Assembly: GCF_029240175.1 (NCBI RefSeq)
Contig: NZ_JARBTM010000008.1
Coordinates: 62,001-126,000, forward strand
Direction: 5' to 3'
Origin: Anaerosolibacter sp.
GTDB lineage: Bacteria > Bacillota > Clostridia > Peptostreptococcales > Thermotaleaceae
DNA: 64,000 nt
Part shown: positions 45,947 through 54,145 of the stretch, piece after piece
How positions within the stretch are numbered: position 1 is the stretch's first letter
Layout: every line of letters begins with the position of its first letter
The notes under the pieces: generated by a model
What the model was told of the DNA's origin: nothing
The model's input: only the letters and a program-made list of their open reading frames with translations
The model's database searches: none
Position numbers and translations under genes: made by a program

Positions 45947-45984
45947 TCTACAGTTTGTTTTTCAATACTAGTCAGGGCAAAGTT

Positions 45985-46024
45985 TCCAAAAAGTCCAGAG
46001 CAGTACGCTCTGGACTTTTTGGAT
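45985..46024. terminator. Strong hairpin terminator
   Basis: TCCAAAAAGTCCAGAG and CTCTGGACTTTTTGGA, 16 perfect pairs, seven-base loop. Confidence 0.85.
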
Positions 46025-46143
46025 GTAGATAGAGCTCAAGCAGAAATACTAGAAAGGACGCAAAATAATTGAGTGATAATTTACGCAAATCGATCGAACT
46101 CTGCTATAATAATAGATTAAGAAAACAATAAAGGAGAATCATC

Positions 46144-47757
46144 ATGCCTACATTGATATTTGGACATAAGAATCCCGATACAGATTCCGTTACCTCGGCT
46201 ATTGCTTTTTCCTACTTGAAAAATAAGCTGGGAAATCATACCCTTCCCTGTATCTTAGGAAATTTGAATAAAGAATCAAGCTTTGTGCTGGATTATTTTG
46301 GTGTTTCAGTACCAGTGCTGCTAAAAAACGTAAAGATTCAGCTAAGAGATTTGGATTATGATAAGGTTGAAGGAATTTCTCCTAAGGCTTCCATTCTCCA
46401 TGCTTATAAATTGATGGAAGAAAATAATTTGAAAACCCTTCCCATCGTGGATGAGGAAGGAAGACTGGCAGGAATCGTGACCATGAAAGATATTGCCATG
46501 GGCTTGATTAAAGGAGATTTCTATCAATTGGAGAGTTCTCTTGAAAATATAGCCAAGGATTTAAAGGGTGAAATCTTAGTAGACGGTGCTAAGGAAATAC
46601 AAGGACGCATTAAGGTGATGGCTTTTTACCATGAAAGCATCCGAGGAACCTTGAATCAAGAGGATATCATTATCGTAGGAGACCGATATGGGATTATTGA
46701 AAATGCCATCGAATCAAGGGTGAAGCTAATCATTGTCACTGGGGGAAAAGCCCTGCCAAATCAATACATCCATACAGCCAAGGAGAAAGGTGTAAGTATT
46801 ATCGAAGTATCCATGGATACCTTTACTACTTCAAAGCTGATCAATCAGTGTAATTATATTGCTTCTATCATGAAGATTCAGGGGATCATCCAATTTAATG
46901 AAGATGAATATCTAGAAGAGGTAAAGGATGAGTTAATCAATACGGCATTTAGAAATTTTCCAGTCATTGACCATGAACAGAGATTCCTAGGGTTCATCGG
47001 CAGAAGACATATCATCAACCCAAAGAAGAAAAAGGTAATTTTAGTGGATCATAATGAATATGCCCAGAGTGCCGAAGGTTTGTCGGAGGCAGATATTTTA
47101 GAAATTGTTGATCACCATAAAATAGGCGATATTTCTACTTCTATGCCAATCAGTTTTAGAAATATGCCTGTAGGAAGTACCTGTACCATTGTGTATCATT
47201 TGTTCCAGGAAAGCAGGGAAGAGATTCCAAAGGAAATTGCCGGGCTGCTTCTGTCGGGCATCATTTCAGATACCCTGTTGTTAAAATCTCCTACGACCAC
47301 CGATTGGGATAAAACTGCTGTAGAAGAATTAAACAAGCTGCTGGAGTTGGATTTAGAAACCTATTCCATGGAGATGTTCAAGGCAGGGACTTCCTTAGAG
47401 GGGTATAGCATTGAAGAGGTATTCTATAAGGATTTTAAAGAGTTTCAGCTGGAAGGGGTTAAAGTGGGTATCGGACAAGTATTTACCCTGGATATTGAGG
47501 ATGTATTCAATCGAAAAGAACAATTTATTGATTTTATTGGCAGGGTGCATCACCATAACAATTATTATCTGACCCTTTTGGTGATCACAGATATTCTGAA
47601 TAATGGCTCCTATCTGCTCTATCAATGTATGAACCTAAGCCTATTGGTTGTGGCTTTTGATGTTGAACCTGTGCAGGGTATTTTTGTACCAGATACAGTT
47701 TCCCGTAAAAAACAGATTCTTCCCAAGCTTTCAGACGCATTAAAGATGCTGAAATAA
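46144..47757 (+). CDS. ppaC: CBS-DRTGG domain manganese-dependent inorganic pyrophosphatase
   Basis: 537 residues. DHH-family phosphoesterase core split by a regulatory insert: GHKNPDTDSVTSAI at residues 7-20, then CBS 1 (SILHAYKLMEENNLKTLPIV), DRTGG region, CBS 2, then VDHNEYAQSAEG and the DHH motif EIVDHHKIGD. The DHHA2 domain has TSLEGYSIEEVFYKDFKEF. Hydrolyses pyrophosphate to phosphate; the CBS pair binds adenine nucleotides or diadenosine polyphosphates in this subfamily. ATG 46144 follows AAAGGAG. TATAAT at 46105 is a probable -10. Confidence 0.95.
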   Translation: MPTLIFGHKNPDTDSVTSAIAFSYLKNKLGNHTLPCILGNLNKESSFVLDYFGVSVPVLLKNVKIQLRDLDYDKVEGISPKASILHAYKLMEENNLKTLPIVDEEGRLAGIVTMKDIAMGLIKGDFYQLESSLENIAKDLKGEILVDGAKEIQGRIKVMAFYHESIRGTLNQEDIIIVGDRYGIIENAIESRVKLIIVTGGKALPNQYIHTAKEKGVSIIEVSMDTFTTSKLINQCNYIASIMKIQGIIQFNEDEYLEEVKDELINTAFRNFPVIDHEQRFLGFIGRRHIINPKKKKVILVDHNEYAQSAEGLSEADILEIVDHHKIGDISTSMPISFRNMPVGSTCTIVYHLFQESREEIPKEIAGLLLSGIISDTLLLKSPTTTDWDKTAVEELNKLLELDLETYSMEMFKAGTSLEGYSIEEVFYKDFKEFQLEGVKVGIGQVFTLDIEDVFNRKEQFIDFIGRVHHHNNYYLTLLVITDILNNGSYLLYQCMNLSLLVVAFDVEPVQGIFVPDTVSRKKQILPKLSDALKMLK

Positions 47758-47796
47758 ATGAATCCCTGTGAACTTATAAGATCACAGGGATTTATT
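47757..47796. terminator. Bidirectional terminator between ppaC and trpP
   Basis: AATCCCTGTGA and TCACAGGGATT around a ten-base loop, with flanking A and T tracts. Confidence 0.82.
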
Positions 47797-47805
47797 ACCT
47801 TTATA

Positions 47806-48327
47806 TTATTGCTGTACATATTTTGCGCCGGTAACTTTCATGGCAAGCTTAACGGCTTGATAAATCATGGCAGTCAAAAATATATTGGTCACTGAGGTAG
47901 GCAGTACAATACCGAAGAATAATACGCTAAAAGGTGCTGGAAGTCCTGAAATATAAAGGGCTGAGGTTAAGAATACTGTACCGCTGACAACAGTACCTAG
48001 AAAAGAAATGGCACCCCTTACAATTTCTTGCTTTGGTAATTTTTCTGTAGCTTTGATCAATAAGAAGACGATACCACAGGTGATGAGTTTATCAATCAAG
48101 TTTGGAATTTGACCGCCAGGGAATGTGGTGGTCATAGCTGTAATGATACCGCCTAAAAGGGCAGTAACCATTGCATTTTTAAAATCTTTATTGATATATA
48201 AGGACACAAAGATGACAGATAACATGATATCAAATTTCATACTACCGATGGTGCCAGGAACGATTTGGTGTAGGATATAACCGATGGCAATAAGCAATGC
48301 TGACAATATATTTTTTCTTAAATTCAT
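47806..48327 (-). CDS. trpP: Tryptophan transporter TrpP
   Basis: 173 residues from ATG 48327 (AAGGAGAG 6-7 bases upstream). Four or five membrane helices; opening NLRKNILSALLIAIGYILHQ and VPGTIGSMKFDIMLSVIFVS, GGIITAMTTTFPGGQIPNLIDK and the late PTSVTNIFLTAMIYQAVKL are the TrpP/YhaG blocks (ECF substrate-unit-like fold). A T-box with a UGG specifier in the leader supports tryptophan as the substrate. Minus-strand unit of one gene. Confidence 0.93.
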   Translation of the reverse strand: MNLRKNILSALLIAIGYILHQIVPGTIGSMKFDIMLSVIFVSLYINKDFKNAMVTALLGGIITAMTTTFPGGQIPNLIDKLITCGIVFLLIKATEKLPKQEIVRGAISFLGTVVSGTVFLTSALYISGLPAPFSVLFFGIVLPTSVTNIFLTAMIYQAVKLAMKVTGAKYVQQ

Positions 48328-48489
48328 GAGAATCTCTCCTTTTAATTTCAATTTTATTTTTTTCATAGATAAATAACCAATGGGATTCCTCTGATGTTCA
48401 TGGCATGCTTACCACCTCCTATAATATGTATTATCAAGATAGCTACCTTGGCATTAGGCATATGACTATCTAGAGCTTTATCACATCCA

Positions 48490-48550
48490 GGTTAGCAGTT
48501 AGCGGTTAGCAGGTAAGAAAACTTTGCGGCTAACATGCTAACGGCTAACC
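48490..48550. repeat. GTTAGCAGTTAGCGGTTAGC dyad repeat (variant family, copy J)
   Basis: GGTTAGCAGTTAGCGGTTAG on the left, GCTAACATGCTAACGGCTAA on the right. It lies in the trpP leader between T-box terminator and start codon. Confidence 0.65.
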
Positions 48551-48619
48551 ATAGGACAAAATCATCTAAATGCTAGATATAAATTTTGGAAGGCTATTTT
48601 CAACAACCAAGGATGCAAA

Positions 48620-48902
48620 TAAAAAAAGCCCATCATCCCTGTAAAAACAGGGACGAAAGGCTTGCTTCCGCGGTACCACCCAAATTAGATAGATTGATTC
48701 CATCTCGCTTTTCCAGATACGGAGTGTATAAAAACTCGATATCCTGTTTCTATAACGGGAAACCCCCGGCGGCAGCTACTCTACGTTCACCTTGCATCTC
48801 CTAGGTCCATTCAACAAAGATCTAAATATCGGCTTCCACCAAACCCGACTCGCTGTAAGTAGATATTTTGTCTACTACTCCTACTCAAAGAATTTGTTTT
48901 TT
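48620..48902 (-). promoter_or_regulatory. Tryptophan T-box riboswitch
   Basis: The minus strand contains the T-box core TGGGTGGTACCGCGG (48668-48682). Its terminator pairs AGCCTTTCGTCCCTG with CAGGGATGATGGGCT, followed by T7 (48620-48664). Stem I includes GAATGGACC with the specifier UGG (Trp) at 48807-48809, and an AGTAGACAAAATATCTACT stem at the 5' end. Uncharged tRNA-Trp would open trpP expression. Confidence 0.93.
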
Positions 48903-49122
48903 AGATTATACTAATAATAATACAAAAGTAGATCTAAGTCAATAGTTAGAATATTTAAAAATTAAAATAACATGGTGAGGAACTAAACTTGTCATTCAGC
49001 GTGCAGTGAAGGATACGATACATTGACATCTTTATATTCATAAAATACAATGGGGTAGAAATGATTTTGTTTGGAAAAGATAATAATGAGTTTTAAAAGA
49101 ATGGATAAAGCGAGGACTGGTT

Positions 49123-49776
49123 ATGGATATAGAAAAGGAACTGATAAAAACTGGTATCTGTATGGTGAAAAGCGGTTTGGTCAAGGGAACCTGGGGGAAC
49201 GTTAGTATTCGTCATGGAGAAAACATGTGGATTACTCCGTCTGGAATTGCCTATGAAGATTTAATACCGGAAGATATCGCTGTGGTGGAGGTCGCTACGG
49301 GAAAGCAATTGGATGGAAGGCAGAAGCCCTCTAGCGAGATGCCCTTACATTTGATTATTTATCAGAATCTTGAAGAAATCCACAGCGTTGTACATACCCA
49401 TAGTATATATGCCAGCGCCTTTGCAGCCATGCAGGAAGAAATCCCCTGCTATACCGAGGATCATGCCCAAATCATTGGAGGCAGTATTCCCGTTGCCAAG
49501 TACGCCTTTCCAGGTACTGCCGCATTGGGAGAAAATGTGTTGAGGGTATTTAGACGGGATCGTTATGCAGGGCTTATGGCAAAGCATGGTCTGGTGGCCA
49601 TCGGCAGATCCCTAAGGGAGGCTTGGACAGCCGCAGAAATTGCTGAAAAGTCTGCCCAGGTTGCTTCTGTTATCCGTGGGACAGGAAAAAACCCTAAGCC
49701 CATTGATGAAGAAGAAATTGCCCAGATGAGAAAAAATTATTTGGAGAGCTATAGTAAAGAGATCATTAAATATTAG
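49123..49776 (+). CDS. Class II aldolase/adducin family protein (fuculose-phosphate aldolase-like)
   Basis: 217 residues, the normal size of FucA/AraD-type enzymes. The zinc-binding motif VVHTHSIYASAFA gives two histidines, SSEMPLHLIIYQ the catalytic glutamate, and GLMAKHGLVAIGRSLREAW the third histidine. GTWGNVSIR and ITPSGIAYEDL bind the phosphate. Acts on a sugar-1-phosphate, perhaps fuculose, ribulose or methylthioribulose phosphate; the context gives no choice. RBS is weak (GCGAGGA). Stands alone. Confidence 0.87.
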   Translation: MDIEKELIKTGICMVKSGLVKGTWGNVSIRHGENMWITPSGIAYEDLIPEDIAVVEVATGKQLDGRQKPSSEMPLHLIIYQNLEEIHSVVHTHSIYASAFAAMQEEIPCYTEDHAQIIGGSIPVAKYAFPGTAALGENVLRVFRRDRYAGLMAKHGLVAIGRSLREAWTAAEIAEKSAQVASVIRGTGKNPKPIDEEEIAQMRKNYLESYSKEIIKY

Positions 49777-49816
49777 TAAAGAAGAATAGGGAGCCCAGCT
49801 CCCTATTCTTCTTTAC
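49776..49816. terminator. Convergent terminator aldolase / ytfJ
   Basis: GTAAAGAAGAATAGGGAG and its full complement around CCCAG; the stop codon of ytfJ lies inside this hairpin. Confidence 0.85.
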
Positions 49817-50195
49817 AACAACTTTCTTCAGAACAACAGCCAGATTCTTTATGATGCATTTGTACCTTGTTGACGATATCAGGTACCATATCAATCAATT
49901 TTTCCAATCCGCCCTGGGCTTTTATGGGAAGGACTTCAACTTTATCTCCTTTGATGACAATCACGGCCGTAGGAGAAGCTTTTGCGCCAATACCTCCGCC
50001 GCCGCCGAAGCCCTTAGCGCCTTTATCATCGGTGCCATCTCCGCCACCGGAACCTAGACCAAAGGAAAGATTTACGATGGGGATCAAAGTGGTTTCACCA
50101 ATTTGAATAGTTTCACCTACGATGGTTTTTGACTTTAGAAGATTCTCCAGTTTTTCAAATAAAATACTTACATTTTCATCAAAATTAAATGACAT
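49803..50195 (-). CDS. ytfJ: Sporulation protein YtfJ (GerW family)
   Basis: 130 residues. KSKTIVGETIQIGETTLIPI and VNLSFGLGSGGGDG, then a glycine-rich loop, SPTAVIVIKGDKVEVLPI, and a cysteine-rich tail CCSEESCCKEE. The family is needed for normal spore germination in Bacillus. AAGGAGG precedes ATG 50195. Last gene of a sigma/anti-sigma/ytfI/ytfJ row; the structured element of copy 3 separates it from ytfI. Confidence 0.93.
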   Translation of the reverse strand: MSFNFDENVSILFEKLENLLKSKTIVGETIQIGETTLIPIVNLSFGLGSGGGDGTDDKGAKGFGGGGGIGAKASPTAVIVIKGDKVEVLPIKAQGGLEKLIDMVPDIVNKVQMHHKESGCCSEESCCKEE

Positions 50196-50221
50196 ATGCT
50201 TTTTCCTCCTTTTTATTTTAT

Positions 50222-50372
50222 ATAGGAAATTGATTTTTGATTTCCTAGATACGGGGTGTGCAGAGGGGATTCCCCTTTGCCGTATTCAGGAAGGTGCTCA
50301 GGCTGTCTCGCAGCCGTCGAAGGAAACCTAGGGTTTCCTAGCGAAAACAAATTGCCGATAGGCAACTTTGTT
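50222..50372 (+). ncRNA. HEARO/OMEGA-like structured RNA element, copy 3 (diverged)
   Basis: Same parts in the same order as copies 1 and 2, with compensating changes: hairpin TAGGAAAT/ATTTCCTA, GGGGTGTGCAGAGGGGATTC, GCCGTATTCAGGAAGGTGCT, CAGGCTG, GTCGAAGGAAACC/GGTTTCCTAGCGAAA, and a 3' stem CAAATTGCC-GATA-GGCAACTTTG. Oriented opposite to the ytfI-ytfJ genes. Its 3' part overlaps the last codons of ytfI. No nuclease gene is present. Confidence 0.58.
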
Positions 50373-51017
50373 CTTTATAAATTGTATGATAATATTTCTA
50401 CTTGGGTTGGATAACAACAGCTTTATTACCAGTAAAATCAATACACCAATGATAATTCTACCTTGAACAGCAAAATTTCCCTCTAGCTTTTCCTCGTGAA
50501 AGATGGGCACAATCTGAATATCAAAATTCTTTAGCAAGGGATAGAGTATATTTAATCCACCCCAAAATACTCCTGTATGGTAGGGGTCATCAAAGCCTAT
50601 ACTTCCATGGAGTAGGAAGGCTTGTGGCTTCATGTGCTTCAAAACGTCGGCCACGAATCGGCATAGGACCTCAAATAGCCTCTTGTTTAGAAATAAACTG
50701 GCATCAAATCTTCTAGCCTTTTTTTTCTCTTGTTTTATGGATGGATCTTTCTTTTTTTTCAGCTTTTGTTTTTCTTGTCTGGGAGTTTGTGGCGATAGAT
50801 GAAAACCAAAAAGCTGTAGAGAAAAAGAAACTCTTTGACGAGATTCCATGGAAATAAGTCCTTTGAAACCGCCAAAAATCCAGATGATTTTTCCTTCAAG
50901 AAAGTAGGCTTCGTGTTTGTCACCTGAAAAAGCATATTCAAACGGAATCAGACACACTGTCAGCATAAGGATCAATAAGAAAATCAATAGAGTCGAGAGA
51001 ATACTTATCAATATCAT
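50328..51017 (-). CDS. ytfI: DUF2953 protein YtfI
   Basis: 229 residues. N-terminal membrane helix (SILSTLLIFLLILMLTVCL), a basic region KQKLKKKKDPSIKQEKKKAR, the DUF2953 core DDPYHTGVFWGGLNILYPLL, and a second hydrophobic helix near 195-210. The last 15 or so residues (KNKVAYRQFVFARKP) and the stop are encoded by the inserted structured element, so the native C-terminus has probably been replaced. Partner of ytfJ in Bacillus. Its ATG overlaps the anti-sigma stop (ATGA). Confidence 0.88.
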   Translation of the reverse strand: MILISILSTLLIFLLILMLTVCLIPFEYAFSGDKHEAYFLEGKIIWIFGGFKGLISMESRQRVSFSLQLFGFHLSPQTPRQEKQKLKKKKDPSIKQEKKKARRFDASLFLNKRLFEVLCRFVADVLKHMKPQAFLLHGSIGFDDPYHTGVFWGGLNILYPLLKNFDIQIVPIFHEEKLEGNFAVQGRIIIGVLILLVIKLLLSNPSRNIIIQFIKNKVAYRQFVFARKP

Positions 51018-51460
51018 GGTCGATCCCTCAACATGAGCAGCCGTTTTCTTCCTTTGAGGATAGTGTCCATCGTCCTGTATAAAGCCGATGGCGTTTTCTT
51101 AATACCTTTTTCCAAAATGTTTCTACCTGGCTTTATGCCAGGAACCATTTCCAAGAAGGTGCCTGCATTCTCCAGTATGTTCCGCTGTAGACCAGTAAAT
51201 TCCTTTATACCAAAAGTTCTATTGTCATGGGCATCTTGAAGCTGATTTAAGGCCTTATTTCGAAGGAGAGAAATTTCCGATGGCAGTTCAACCGTCTGTA
51301 AAGATTCAAATTCCCACAACAAGAGCTTTAATTCAGTCAGCTCTCTTCTGCATGAAACACAGTGTTTCAAATGCTCTTCGAGAATGATCCTTTCTAACGG
51401 ATCGATGGTTCCATCAAGATATTCATGAAGTAAGAATTCATCAAATTTACATTGTCCCAT
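51014..51460 (-). CDS. Anti-sigma factor with zinc-finger domain
   Basis: 148 residues. LLHEYLDGTIDPLERIILEE, followed by HLKHCVSCRREL, is the ZAS-type anti-sigma motif (HX3CX2C). No membrane helix is evident in the remainder, which is basic near the end. It overlaps ytfI by 4 bases and starts a single base after the sigma-factor stop, so the three are translationally coupled. Presumed to hold the ECF sigma factor inactive. Confidence 0.85.
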   Translation of the reverse strand: MGQCKFDEFLLHEYLDGTIDPLERIILEEHLKHCVSCRRELTELKLLLWEFESLQTVELPSEISLLRNKALNQLQDAHDNRTFGIKEFTGLQRNILENAGTFLEMVPGIKPGRNILEKGIKKTPSALYRTMDTILKGRKRLLMLRDRP

Positions 51461-51461
51461 A

Positions 51462-52025
51462 TCACACCTCCCAAACCCCTGCGTCTTTTAGTTTATCCTT
51501 TAAAAGCTTACGTCCGCGGAATAAATAAGTTTTAACAGTACCGATGGGTAAATTCATAATTTCACCGATCTGCTGGTAACTCATCTCTTCCACATGACGG
51601 AGAATTATGGCTGTTTTCATATCCTCAGGAAGCTCCTGGATTCCTTTGACCACCGATTGCTTTGTATCGAGATAAGCAATTTCCGCTTCTACATTGGAAG
51701 TGGAGGCGATGAGGTCAATCGGAGAGGAACCTTCATCATTGATGAATTGGGTGCTTATCTTTTGCTTTCGAAGATTATTTAGGCAAACATTTACTGTGAT
51801 GGTTTTCAACCAGGGTAGAAGAGGCCGATTGCCATCGAAATGTTGAATACCCTTGTAGATCCTTATGTATACCTCTTGAAGAAGGTCTAAGGAGTCTTCC
51901 TTAGAATGGGTGTAGTAATAGCAGAGGCGATAAATATATTTTTCATATTTTTGGAAAAGTAGGTCATAGCCTTCGCGTTTATTGTTTTTACAGAGATTTA
52001 TTAAGTTTTCATCTGTGAACAGCAA
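51462..52025 (-). CDS. ECF RNA polymerase sigma factor
   Basis: 187 residues from TTG 52025, which has GGGGGG about 8 bases upstream; ATG 52040 lies too close to its GAGGAA. Sigma region 2 (YEKYIYRLCYYYTHSKEDSL, DLLQEVYIRIYKGIQ, RPLLPWLKTITVNVCLNNLR) and region 4 (LPEDMKTAIILRHVEEMSYQ and QIGEIMNLPIGTVKTYLFRG) are complete. Heads the operon with its anti-sigma factor and ytfIJ. Target promoters unknown. Confidence 0.9.
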   Translation of the reverse strand: MLFTDENLINLCKNNKREGYDLLFQKYEKYIYRLCYYYTHSKEDSLDLLQEVYIRIYKGIQHFDGNRPLLPWLKTITVNVCLNNLRKQKISTQFINDEGSSPIDLIASTSNVEAEIAYLDTKQSVVKGIQELPEDMKTAIILRHVEEMSYQQIGEIMNLPIGTVKTYLFRGRKLLKDKLKDAGVWEV

Positions 52026-52127
52026 AAGGCATCCCCCCATTCCTCAAAAGCATTTCATTATTAAATACACATTTTTTTAAAAAAAGTTTCAGGAAAATAG
52101 AAATATTTTTTGTTGTTTTGGTATTTC

Positions 52128-52200
52128 CATTCAGCGGTCGGGGGAACCCCGACCCTAACAATGGGTACAATCTTTTGTAGGGTCAGGGTCATCCTGCCTA
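52128..52200. repeat. REP-like palindrome GGTCGGGGGAACCCCGACC
   Basis: CGGTCGGGGGAACCCCGACC, then TGTAGGGTCAGGGTC, in the gap between the sigma factor and tag. Similar in style to the REP sequences at 22.4 kb. Confidence 0.55.
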
Positions 52201-52298
52201 TCTAACTAAGGATAAAGGCAAGAAGGATTGAGGAAAAGAAGGGAAATGCATGTTAAAATAGAATATTTTATAAGGCTTGAAAGGGAGGCTGGGAACAA

Positions 52299-52865
52299 AT
52301 GAAAAAAAGATGTGATTGGGCAGGACACGAACAGGTCTACATAGATTATCATGATCAGGAGTGGGGTGTACCCATCCATGATGATGTAAGACTTTTTGAG
52401 TTTCTAATTCTGGAGGGTGCCCAGGCTGGACTGAGTTGGATTACTATTTTGAAAAAGCGAGAAAATTATAGGAAGGCCTTTGATGGTTTTGATCCTAAAA
52501 AGGTTGCCCAGTATGATGAGAAGAAATTCGAAGCACTGATGGCCAATGAAGGGATCGTACGAAATCGATTAAAAATCCAAGCAGCCATACAAAATGCAAA
52601 GGCGTTTCTGGTGGTGCAGCAAGAGTTTGGAAGCTTTGATACGTATATTTGGGGGTTTGTAGATGGAAAACCTCAAAAAAATGCTTGGAAAAGCTTGAAA
52701 GAGGTACCCGCTGCAACATCAGTCTCTGATGCTATGAGCAAGGATTTGAAGAAAAGGGGCTTTAAGTTTGTAGGCTCCACCATATGCTATGCATTCATGC
52801 AAGCGATCGGTATGGTAAATGACCACATCATCGATTGTTTCCGATACCATGAAATTGAAATGTAG
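52299..52865 (+). CDS. tag: DNA-3-methyladenine glycosylase I
   Basis: 188 residues, standard length. KKRCDWAGHEQVYIDYHDQE and WGVPIHDDVRLFEFLILEGA hold C5 and the H17 zinc-ligand region, with QAGLSWITILKKRENYRKAF. The C-terminal FKFVGSTICYAFMQAIGMVN with DHIIDCFRY supplies the remaining His and Cys. Removes 3-methyladenine from DNA. AAAGGGAGG precedes ATG 52299 at slightly long spacing. Single gene. Confidence 0.95.
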   Translation: MKKRCDWAGHEQVYIDYHDQEWGVPIHDDVRLFEFLILEGAQAGLSWITILKKRENYRKAFDGFDPKKVAQYDEKKFEALMANEGIVRNRLKIQAAIQNAKAFLVVQQEFGSFDTYIWGFVDGKPQKNAWKSLKEVPAATSVSDAMSKDLKKRGFKFVGSTICYAFMQAIGMVNDHIIDCFRYHEIEM

Positions 52866-52878
52866 ATGGAGAAGGGGA

Positions 52879-52925
52879 ATATATAGAAAGAAGGCTTCGA
52901 AATACGAAGCCTTCTTTCTATATAT
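52879..52925. terminator. Bidirectional terminator tag / AI-2E gene
   Basis: Perfect 21-bp stem (AGAAAGAAGGCTTCG core) with loop AAATA. The 3' end of the minus-strand gene overlaps it. Confidence 0.9.
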
Positions 52926-54030
52926 CCAATTCTTTTCTTTTTAAGCGCTGATCCACTTGATGCTCTAAGAGATTTCTGATTACGGCTAAAATTGGAACCG
53001 CCAAGAACATGCCCAATACCCCAAAGGCACCACCGCCCACGATGATCGCTAGGATAATCCAGAATGGGGATAACCCCACTTTATCTCCCAAAATTTTAGG
53101 GCCAAGCCAAAGACCGTCAAACTGCTGAAGAATAAAAATAAATAGGACTACCCATAGGGCTTTGATCGGGCTGACAAATAGGGTGATAATCCCAGCGGGA
53201 ATCATACCGATCATAGGTCCGAAATAAGGGATCATGTTCGTAATACCAACAATTACACTGAGGAGCATAGGATAACGTACGTCCAATATAATTAGACCAA
53301 TGAAGCACAATATGCCAATGATCAAGGAATCGATAAATTTACCTACAATGTATTGAGAAAAAATCATGTCAACTTCGTTTCCAAAAGCCATTATATTCTC
53401 CGCTTTTTCCTTTGTCATAAAAGCATAGATAAATCGCTTAATGTTCTGGATAAAAATTTCTTTGTCCTTCAATAAATAAATAGAGATGATGAGTCCAATG
53501 ATTAAACTGAAAAGACCCGATGTAAAGCCAAGGATACTGGACAATGCACTGGTTAACAATAAATCGATATAGTCCCGAATATCTTGAATCAATGCATCGG
53601 CGTTTTGCTCGATGATGGATGCAATCCCATAGGTATCAAAGACCTTAAACTCATTGATCCACTTTTCAATTTGTGTTTCAGTTTGGGTGATATATCGAGG
53701 CGTTTCAGCCAAGAGTTCACTGATACTTCGGATAACCCTTGGTGAAATGATGGTAATACCAAGGATGGTGATACTTAGAAAAAACACATAAATGATCAAG
53801 ATGCTCCAAATTCTTTTGGCACCGAGACGCTGTTCGAAATAAATCATCATAGGGTTGAGCAAATAGGCGATGGCAAAAGCCCAAAGCAATGGACTAATGA
53901 TAGAAACAAAGAGATCAATGCCATTCCATATGATATCTGGGTGGTTTACCAGCCTCAAGAGGATAAAGGCGATAAGGAGTATCGGTATAAAACGAAAATA
54001 AGGGATTCTTCTAAATTGAGGCAAAGTCAT
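52918..54030 (-). CDS. AI-2E family transporter (UPF0118)
   Basis: 370 residues with about eight membrane helices. LLWAFAIAYLLNPMMIYFEQ, SLIIGLIISIYLLKDKEIFI, FSQYIVGKFIDSLIIGILCF, GITNMIPYFGPMIGMIPAGI, GPKILGDKVGLSPFWIILAI and GVLGMFLAVPILAVIRNLLE are the family blocks. Members export AI-2 or act as sodium-coupled antiporters; the substrate is unknown here. AAGGAGG sits only one base before ATG 54030 and seven bases before an in-frame TTG (54024), so translation may really begin at the TTG. Confidence 0.9.
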   Translation of the reverse strand: MTLPQFRRIPYFRFIPILLIAFILLRLVNHPDIIWNGIDLFVSIISPLLWAFAIAYLLNPMMIYFEQRLGAKRIWSILIIYVFFLSITILGITIISPRVIRSISELLAETPRYITQTETQIEKWINEFKVFDTYGIASIIEQNADALIQDIRDYIDLLLTSALSSILGFTSGLFSLIIGLIISIYLLKDKEIFIQNIKRFIYAFMTKEKAENIMAFGNEVDMIFSQYIVGKFIDSLIIGILCFIGLIILDVRYPMLLSVIVGITNMIPYFGPMIGMIPAGIITLFVSPIKALWVVLFIFILQQFDGLWLGPKILGDKVGLSPFWIILAIIVGGGAFGVLGMFLAVPILAVIRNLLEHQVDQRLKRKELDI

Positions 54031-54145
54031 TCCTCCTTGGCAAATGAATAGATGTAAAATATTTTAAAATAGAAATGAATCATTCAAAATTATATACTGT
54101 TTTGTCGATTTTTACAATGTCCATCCTGTTAAGTTTGTTGAAAAA

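Noticed and set aside
48360-48420. Leader peptide upstream of trpP (12 codons, minus strand)
   Set aside because: The frame exists near an AGGAGG but contains no tryptophan codons and the spacing is long; the T-box already explains regulation.
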